Part shown: one piece after another, positions 1 to 6,800 of the stretch
Layout: each line of letters begins with the position of its first letter
How positions within the stretch are numbered: position 1 is the first letter of the stretch
DNA from: Anaerobiospirillum sp. NML120449
GTDB lineage: Bacteria > Pseudomonadota > Gammaproteobacteria > Enterobacterales > Succinivibrionaceae
Length of the DNA: 64,000 nt
Assembly: GCF_023051105.1 (NCBI RefSeq)
Contig: NZ_JALKIL010000005.1
Location: forward strand, 1-64,000
Reading direction: 5' to 3'
The notes under the pieces: model-generated
Told to the model about the DNA's origin: nothing
Database searches by the model: none
What the model saw: only the letters and a program-made list of their open reading frames with translations
Position numbers and translations under genes: made by a program

Positions 1-87
1 TTCGGTATGGGTCTGGGTGTTAACTACACCGGTGCCTCCAACGTCAAGGAGTTCGGTGTTAACGCTAACGTACGTTACGTATTCTAA
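1..87 (+). CDS. Autotransporter beta-barrel C-terminus (partial)
   Basis: Frame 1 is open from the window edge to TAA at 85-87 and gives the last 28 residues of an outer-membrane protein. It alternates Gly/Val/Asn with aromatic residues and ends in ANVRYVF, the C-terminal Phe that the BAM machinery recognises. It is nearly identical to the end of the complete autotransporter at 18378-24284 (VNANVRYTF), so this is almost certainly the last strand of a paralogous type V autotransporter barrel on the opposite strand. The passenger lies outside the window. A second stop follows directly. A strong hairpin lies 31 bp downstream and a terminator near 361. Confidence 0.85.
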   Translation, partial: FGMGLGVNYTGASNVKEFGVNANVRYVF

Positions 88-117
88 TAACAGTTTGTGA
101 TATTCATTGTCACCGTA

Positions 118-137
118 GCCGGGGCAGTTGCCCCGGC
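118..137. repeat. Perfect inverted repeat after the autotransporter
   Basis: GCCGGGGC and GCCCCGGC flank a 4-base loop, giving an 8-bp GC-rich hairpin 31 bp after the autotransporter stop. There is no T-run, so it may stabilise the 3' end or assist the terminator near 361 rather than terminate alone. Confidence 0.5.
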
Positions 138-360
138 GTCTGGTGGTGATGCCACATCGCAATTTCCTGGCAACCTTTACTCAGAAAGACTGTTATAAGA
201 GCGTTGCATACGTTTGCACACTCAAAAGAATTTACAAAGCATTTAATCCAAAACCATGCTCATGCCACGACAACTCCCTGCACATGATAGGCAAGCTCAT
301 ATGTAAGGAATGACTCTGAAGCATGAACACACTACAGGTTTAATGCTTTACAAAATATTA

Positions 361-398
361 AAGGCGACTTCTGGAATAATCCGGAAGTCGCCTTTTTC
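361..398 (+). terminator. Rho-independent terminator
   Basis: AGGCGACTTC (362-371) pairs perfectly with GAAGTCGCCT (384-393) and is followed by a T-rich tail TTTTCGTTTT. It probably ends the autotransporter transcript that stops at 87. A copy of the GCTTTACA motif lies just upstream at 345-352. Confidence 0.75.
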
Positions 399-622
399 GT
401 TTTGAGGCAGGCCCACTTCAACTGCAACTCGATTTTATGGCGTAACCGGGTTTGAAATTTATGCCTTTTGAGAACGGCTATTTGTGCGGCAAATTGTGCA
501 TAATTGCTTTACATATTGTATTATAGATTATTAATTGACAGGCAACATCATGATATTTTTCTGAGGCCAGAATGCCCAGAATACTTTGATTGCAAACTAA
601 TGATCACCATCACTGTGCCGCA

Positions 623-724
623 TACCAATACCTGTACGCGTATCCATACCTGTACCAGTACCCGTATACATATCCGTATCCGTATCCTTATCCATATCAA
701 TATCCATCCCAATACCCGTACCTA
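623..724 (+). repeat. Degenerate period-6 tract, consensus TAYCCG
   Basis: Seventeen consecutive 6-base units stay in register from 623, nearly all starting with TAC or TAT and most followed by C (for example TATCCG twice at 671-682). Units are diverged, so this is an old or selected hexamer repeat rather than a fresh microsatellite. Confidence 0.8.
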
Positions 725-1077
725 TGACCTGACTGTCAGTAATCGCTTTACAAACCTTATGTATACTGTTTATGGTTTAGATAATGCAGGATGATTGAAG
801 CGGGCAGTCGGGGGTAAGGGGGCTTGAAAAACCTGGGCAGGGATACCTGTAAAACATGGGCACTCAGGTCATGTGATGTGAAATTAGTGTCGCTGCTAAA
901 AGGCTGCCATTGTGATGCATGACACATAACGATAACCTGAGATATATCAGCAGGCTATACCTTTATTCATCCCTCATGCTAACATACCAGTCACAGGCAA
1001 TACCTGCCATGCCTGGGCTTTTCAAAACAGCGCCAAATGAGCTGTTTAGACATGAGCAGGAAGCATGTCACTTACAG

Positions 1078-1107
1078 TTGACGTTTGAAAAGGCACATCA
1101 GTTATAC
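1078..1107 (+). promoter_or_regulatory. Candidate sigma70 promoter for the gene at 1210
   Basis: TTGACG (1078-1083) and TTATAC (1102-1107) are separated by 18 bases, in a locally AT-rich stretch about 100 bp before the preferred start at 1210. This supports the shorter form of the gene. Confidence 0.4.
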
Positions 1108-1209
1108 TGTATACATAGTGTTTTAGAAATTATATTTACAGAGACAGGTGCAAATCGATTGCCTTGTCTGGCAGGGCTGATGACAGGGAATAAAAGACCA
1201 GGACAGTTT

Positions 1210-1830
1210 ATGGAATGCAAGTATGATTACGCTTTGGCAGATGGTGAGTCTGTACAGAGCATACGTCTTACCTCAGGGGTACGTCCGGTACGCCTGGTAT
1301 TTGAGCGCGAGAACAGGGAGAACAGCTATATTACCTTTGAAGACAGGATGCAGCCGTGCATTACCATTGGTGATGAAGTGACTCCTGAGGATGCGGCTAC
1401 AGTTAGAGGACGCATTGATGAGATGCTGGACCTTGCTGAGGGCATTATCTGGGATAACTATCTTAACCCTCACAGCACGGACCTGATGTCAGAGGTGGAC
1501 TCTTTCCCTGACCTGCGCTTTCTTACCGGTAATTACTATGTGGGCTCACTGTCATGCTCTTATACCTGGATGGACAGCTCATCTCATTACTACGAACTCA
1601 AAGAAGGCAGACTGCGCTGTAAATACCATAATGGCAAAGCATGGCAGGAGCTGTGGGCTGACCTCAACAGCCCTGATATAACCCGCTATCTGCTTGTCAT
1701 TTTGCATCTGCGTCTTACTGGAGATGAGCTGGGTGAGGAAGATGACTATATGGGTCTTGATTTACGAGCTCAGCTTAAACATGCAGACGATGCCATTGAG
1801 TTTGAAATCCTCTCTCACGACGTTATATGA
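1210..1830 (+). CDS. Hypothetical protein, about 206 aa
   Basis: I do not recognise the family. The protein is acidic and soluble, with no signal peptide or membrane segment. It starts MECKYDYALADGESV and has a beta-rich first half (IRLTSGVRPVRLVFERE), a central helix (VRGRIDEMLDLAEGII), a second aromatic-rich strand region (TGNYYVGSLSCSYTW), and an acidic tail (LTGDELGEEDDYMGLDL). The same frame is open from 919 (303 codons), but codons before 1210 look non-coding, no ribosome site precedes 919, and a promoter-like pair lies at 1078-1107. At 1210 the ribosome site is only a weak AGGACA close to the ATG. Starts at 973 or 1012 remain possible. The gene stands alone. Confidence 0.65.
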   Translation: MECKYDYALADGESVQSIRLTSGVRPVRLVFERENRENSYITFEDRMQPCITIGDEVTPEDAATVRGRIDEMLDLAEGIIWDNYLNPHSTDLMSEVDSFPDLRFLTGNYYVGSLSCSYTWMDSSSHYYELKEGRLRCKYHNGKAWQELWADLNSPDITRYLLVILHLRLTGDELGEEDDYMGLDLRAQLKHADDAIEFEILSHDVI

Positions 1831-2462
1831 ACTATGGCTGTGACAGCCCCAGTCAGCTCAGCATCCGTTGCGCACATCCTGCAGCGCGCACCCTGCCGCG
1901 CACATTATGACATACACGACAGCGGCAACAGATCGACCTCATTGCCCGGCACGCCATCAGTCACAGCTCTGTATCATCATAATGAGGGCACAGGCTACGG
2001 AGTGACGAGGGCAATACCGCCAGCATGGCCCAGATGACTGTCAATGTCCATTTGCCCACAGCTCTAACATCCATCGTGTCCAATAAAAGCGTACATACAT
2101 CTCAGGCTGGTCCCAGTAGCACGACTTAACCGAACGGAGGTGAGTGTAATGGACTGGACATAACTGGTTACTGTGCGCCGGTACTGGGTGCAATGGGGTG
2201 GTGTGGGCTGGATTTGATGTGTGGATAGCTGTATGAATTGAATGTGACAGTACCAAACTTGAGATGCTGCGCAGCTCAGCGATGTAGCGGACTGACAGCC
2301 GTGTTCCTCAAAAACGCTCAACGTATTACAGTCTGCCGTGCCCGATACGTACGGATCTCCAGTCCTTTTAAGAGTTCATCTTGCAGTCATACACTGTCAC
2401 CTGAATCCCAGTCCGCCATCAGAACTGATAGCCTGATGATGGTATGGCTGATGACTGGTGCG

Positions 2463-2510
2463 TGAATGAACGAATCAATGGCTGGACTGATGTATTGATC
2501 GATGTATTAA
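2463..2510 (+). repeat. Degenerate period-4 tract (TGAA/TGTA type)
   Basis: Twelve consecutive 4-base units (TGAA, TGAA, CGAA, TCAA and so on) keep register. It is one of six such tracts in the window. Confidence 0.65.
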
Positions 2511-3421
2511 TAGCAGGTTGAGTTGATTATCTGCTAACGCATATATTAAGAAATTCACATTACTCAATCTGAATCTTCGTCATACAGGACCTCAGTCCGG
2601 CTCTGGATGTATGGCTCGCGCCGCGCTCTGGTTGTATGGCTGGTTGCATGTCTGGCTGGCGGCATGGTTTGCAGCCGGGCACTGGTTGTATGGAAGGATG
2701 GCAGTCTGGCTGCCCGAATGGCAGGCTGCTGTCTCAGCAGGCTGTAAGTCTTCCTACCCTGCAGACATTATGCTTTATCAGCTGGCCATAAGTCTGGTAG
2801 CGCCTCAGACATGGAGCCAGACATTAGAGCTGCGCCTTATCCCCTCTATGAGAATGTACGACAGTCGATCAGCCCTGCACAGTGAACTTATGACCGGCCG
2901 CCATGCAGATCTGCTAAAGACATACCTCATAGCAGCCCACAAGCCGAGCCCCCGGAGTGCGAGCGCACAGTCCTTGAGCATGACTGTCCTCATGCATGTC
3001 GCATGGCATATATTGTCCGGCAGGTATGCTGACGGCTGTCTGCCAGCTCTCTGTGAAAGCCGGGCGCCGGCTTCACCCTTACCAGCTAACTGCATCAAGT
3101 TTCAACTGTCAGCTCATAGCATGTCAGAAACAGCGAACAGAGGTAATAGCTGTAAGCTGACAGCAAAAGCTGACAGCATGTCAGCATGTCAGCATGTCAG
3201 CATCAGTTAGCTGCGTCATTCGCTCTGACCATATCAATACGCCGCATGGCAATCATCTGCGTGGCAATATGTCACTTAGCAAGATGCCTGACGGCAGGCC
3301 CACAGGCGCATTCTCATTATTAAATTCGCGCACTGGTGTGCTGCCGCAAGTTTTCGTGCCTGCAGCGCTATAGCCTTGCCCGCATGATCCCGCAACACTG
3401 CGGTGCTGTACTGGCTGCAGG

Positions 3422-3619
3422 GACGCAGCTCCTGACTGCACGGCAGTATGGGGCGAGGGACGGCAGCAGTCCAGTCATGGCAGCATAGACGCAGTTCCTG
3501 ACTGCATGGCAGTATGGACTGTGGGGAGGCTGCAGTCTGGTCATGGCAGCATGGACGCAGCTCATGACTGCATGGCAGTATGGAGTGTGGGATGGCTGCA
3601 GTATGATCCTGGCCCACGG
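3422..3619 (+). repeat. Three tandem 66-bp units
   Basis: Units start with GACGCAG at 3422, 3488 and 3554, an exact 66-base period. Each contains TGACTGCAYGGCAGTATGG. The third unit diverges near its end. No spacers and no flanking cas-like gene are present, so it is a minisatellite. Confidence 0.85.
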
Positions 3620-3708
3620 CTGCTGCTTATGGCTGTATGACAGCCTTGAGCGTGGGGCTGCTGCTCTGTTCGCCCACATAGCTCCTCCTGGCCGCACGGG
3701 TGTTGTGC

Positions 3709-3826
3709 TGGCTGCAGGGCTGCTGTGCTGGCCGCATTACGGCTTTGCTGACCTCATGGCTTTGCTGGCAGCACGTGGGCTGTGATGGCTGCAGGGCTGC
3801 TGTGCTGGCCGCATTACGGCTTTGCT
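3709..3826 (+). repeat. 41-bp exact direct repeat, two copies
   Basis: Positions 3709-3749 and 3786-3826 are identical over 41 bases (beginning TGGCTGCAGGG, ending GGCTTTGCT), 77 bp apart start to start. It lies just past the 3' end of the 1,944-residue gene. Confidence 0.85.
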
Positions 3827-3862
3827 TGCTTCATTGCTGTATGGAAGCCATGGGCATGGGCG

Positions 3863-6800
3863 TCAGCGGGAGAGGTACTGGTAAATGCTCGACAGGGCAG
3901 TGTTAAGGTGGTTGAAGCTGGCCTTGACGGCGGTGCGGCTGGCCGCACCGGCACGTGAGGCTGTGCCACGGCCGGTGCTGCGGCTGCCTGATGCACGTGA
4001 GCCGGTGTGGCCTCCGGCTGAACTGCTTCCGGTACGTGCCACATGTCCACCATGGCTTACTGCGTGATTCATAATTTTCTCAGCTGTCTTCTCCAGCAAA
4101 GTGGTGCCAATAAGATAGTCAGCATTAAAGCTGCGGCTTCCATAGTGGTAGAAGTTAATATCCATAAGCCAGGAACGTGAGCGTGGGCCGTCGTAGTGAT
4201 TGCTTATGACCTCAGAGAGCAGCTCATTGCGGTCTGAACCGTCAAAGGTAAGTGATGACAGGAAGAAGCGCTCTTCTACCAGCTCACCATCGGAGTTAAC
4301 CGGACCACTTAAGGTGCGTACCATCAGGGCAGATCCCGGTGCAAGGCCGGGCCACTTTTTCAAGAAGTCCTCAGCAAAGGCTGAACCTGGTACCAGAGTA
4401 AAGAGACGAACAGTTCTGTGTGCACTGACCGGGTCAATGAAAGTGTACTGGAAGTCAGGTATGCCCCAGGTACGCTCACATACCTCTCTTACAGTCTGAC
4501 AGGCTGCTTTCTGGGATGACTTGAGGGCTACAAAGTAGTCAGCATGGTTAAAGAGCACTGACTCAACAAAGATACGGGGATTAGCCATACCGGCAGCACT
4601 TACCACACAGCCACGCAGGTCAAAGGACAGGACAAGGTCAGTAGCGCCATTTCTGTCTGAGCACTCAAGGCCATCAAGGCAATAGCCCATGGCTAGACCT
4701 CGGCTGCCCTCATAAAAGGCCAGCTCATGCCATGGTGACTTAAAGCCGCTGCGCTCGGCTGTGATACGGCCAGTACAGGCTGCGGCGGCAGCAGCAGCCG
4801 CAGCTGGTGCCAGACCGGTCCTGTGCAGACCTGCAGTACTCTCACACAGTTCGTCCCAGGCAGCTGAATACTCCTCATCAGCTGCTGCCAGGGTTTTAAT
4901 GGTCTGACGCAGATACCTCTGTCTGAAAGTCTCCGAAAACTGATTAGCAGCATCTGGGATTTGAGCTGTTCCATGTCCTCCTGCTCCCCTGGTGGCCGTG
5001 CCTCCCATGGTCTGCAGCTGCGACTCTGCAACAGCCGCTGCAGCCTTCATGGCGGCAGTGGCTGCGGCTTGCATGGCGGCATGAGCTGCGGCCTCAGCTG
5101 CGGCGTGAGCTGCCGCAGTTGCTGCTGCAGTAGCGGCAGCTCCCATGGCAGGAGCCGGTACGCCCACAGCTGCACACAGCTCTGCCCAGGCAGCTCCATA
5201 TTCTTCATCAGCCTCAGACAGGGTTTTAATTACCCTACGCAGATAATGCTGTCTGAAGGTCTCAGATACCTGATGGCTAACAAGAGCACTGTCAGTGGTG
5301 CCTGACAGCTGTCCTGAGCGTGCTGCCACAGCGTCGGCTGCAGTTACAGGGGCCGATCCTGCGGCTCCTCCTGCATCAACTGCCGGAGCAATACCGGCTG
5401 CTCCTGCTGCATGGCCTGCACTTCCAGCGCCGCCTGCACTGGCAACCTGAGCTGCACTATCTGCGACTGAAGCAGCGGCGTCTGCCAGAGCATTTGCTGC
5501 AGCAGCTCCGGAGGCCGGTACAGAGCCCCTGGCACTGCCGGTGCCGTCCCCGGCGACCTGAGCCTGATTGCTACGGCCTGCTGTCTGGGCTGCAGTACTG
5601 ACCTGATCCTGTGCACAGGAGGACGGGTCAGATGTAACAGCCGCAGTTAATGAAATTGCTGTAGATCCCATCAGTGTGCCATGATTGGCTTCACTTAAAG
5701 GTGATATGGCGGCACTGAGATATCCTGATACCTCAGTAAGCACAGTACAGTTATCACCTGAGTCACAGACACTTACAGCTTTACTGTCAGATACTCTGTC
5801 ACTAAGGTCAGAGTCCTGCAGACCAGTTTCATCAGCTCCCTGAGCTGCAACCCCGCCATCAGCCAGCAGCTTACCGGAACAGTGAGCCTGCTGCCCTCTG
5901 GCACAGGCAGCAGCCTGGGCAACGGAATCACAGGCAGCTAAATCCACAAGCTGAGAAGCCTGCTCATGCCGATAGTCAGAGGCGGCTGTGACCTCAGCTG
6001 CAGACCTGCCCCTGGATTGCAAATCAGGCTCGCAAGGGCCCTTTAATAGGGCCTCTTCCCCGGACAATGGTTCTAATCCGGCATTGCTTGCGATACCTGC
6101 GCAACCTGAGGCTGTAACAGTAGCTGGGGCTGATTGTGCTGATGGGGCTGCTGATGTTTCTGCAGCTGCAGCTTTAGCTGTGCCTGCGGCTTTAACTGTG
6201 GCTGCGGCTGTTGATACTGCCTTAAAAGCTGCTTCAGGATCAGCTCCAGGCTCTGGCTCAAATAAGGACATTGCCTCAACTGCACAATGGGCAGGAGAGC
6301 CCTTACCAGACGCATTGGATGCTGCATCGGAAGCTGCAGTCGCAGCTGCATCCTGACAAACAGATCCCTGAGAGCCAGTGGCAGAGGAAGAATCATAGCC
6401 AAGCTTTGCATCAGTAAGAGCATCAATATCTGAGCCCATGCATGACTGTGAGCGTAAGTCTATGCCCGATCCTGTATCCGGGCCTGAGCTTGAAGATGCT
6501 CCTGAAACTGAGCAGGAGCCTGAGGACAGGCCAGCGCATGATGCTGAGTCAGCATAAGCATCATAGCCAGCAGATGCAGTCTCATGCTGATGTGCCTCAG
6601 TGGCCAGCGCATCCATGGCACTGGATTCCTTTTGCTGATGCTGCTGCCTTGATGGGGCAGCCATGGCAGCGGCATCCTGGGACTTGCGCTGCTCCACATA
6701 TGAGGCAGCTGTGCCAGTGGCATCAGAGTACTCATGCAGCTCCACGGATGAGGCAGCTGTGGCAATACCTTCCTGGTGCTCATGCAGCTTCACGGCATGG

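Larger units (their letters stand above)
88..1209. other. Non-coding stretch with period-6 tract and motifs
   Basis: No convincing gene is seen. The stretch holds the hairpin at 118-137, the terminator at 361-398, three copies of GCTTTACA (345, 506, 745), an AT-rich island near 500-535, and a degenerate hexamer tract at 623-724. Frame 919-1209 stays open into the next gene, but its composition is unlike coding sequence and a promoter-like pair sits inside it. Confidence 0.6.
1831..3862. other. Non-coding, repeat-bearing stretch
   Basis: Several frames are open for 60-200 codons, but they lack ribosome sites, have erratic composition and overlap on both strands, so I call none. The stretch holds a degenerate period-4 tract (2463-2510), three tandem 66-bp units (3422-3619) and a 41-bp exact direct repeat (3709-3749 and 3786-3826). 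Confidence 0.6.

Noticed and set aside
919-1209. N-terminal extension of the gene at 1210
   Set aside because: The frame is open, but composition changes near 1210, a promoter-like pair lies inside, and no ribosome site precedes 919.
2611-3210. Open plus-strand frame of 199 codons with a Trp/Leu-rich start
   Set aside because: The start is a run of TGGCTG/CATGG words from the local repeat composition, and no ribosome site or family is seen.
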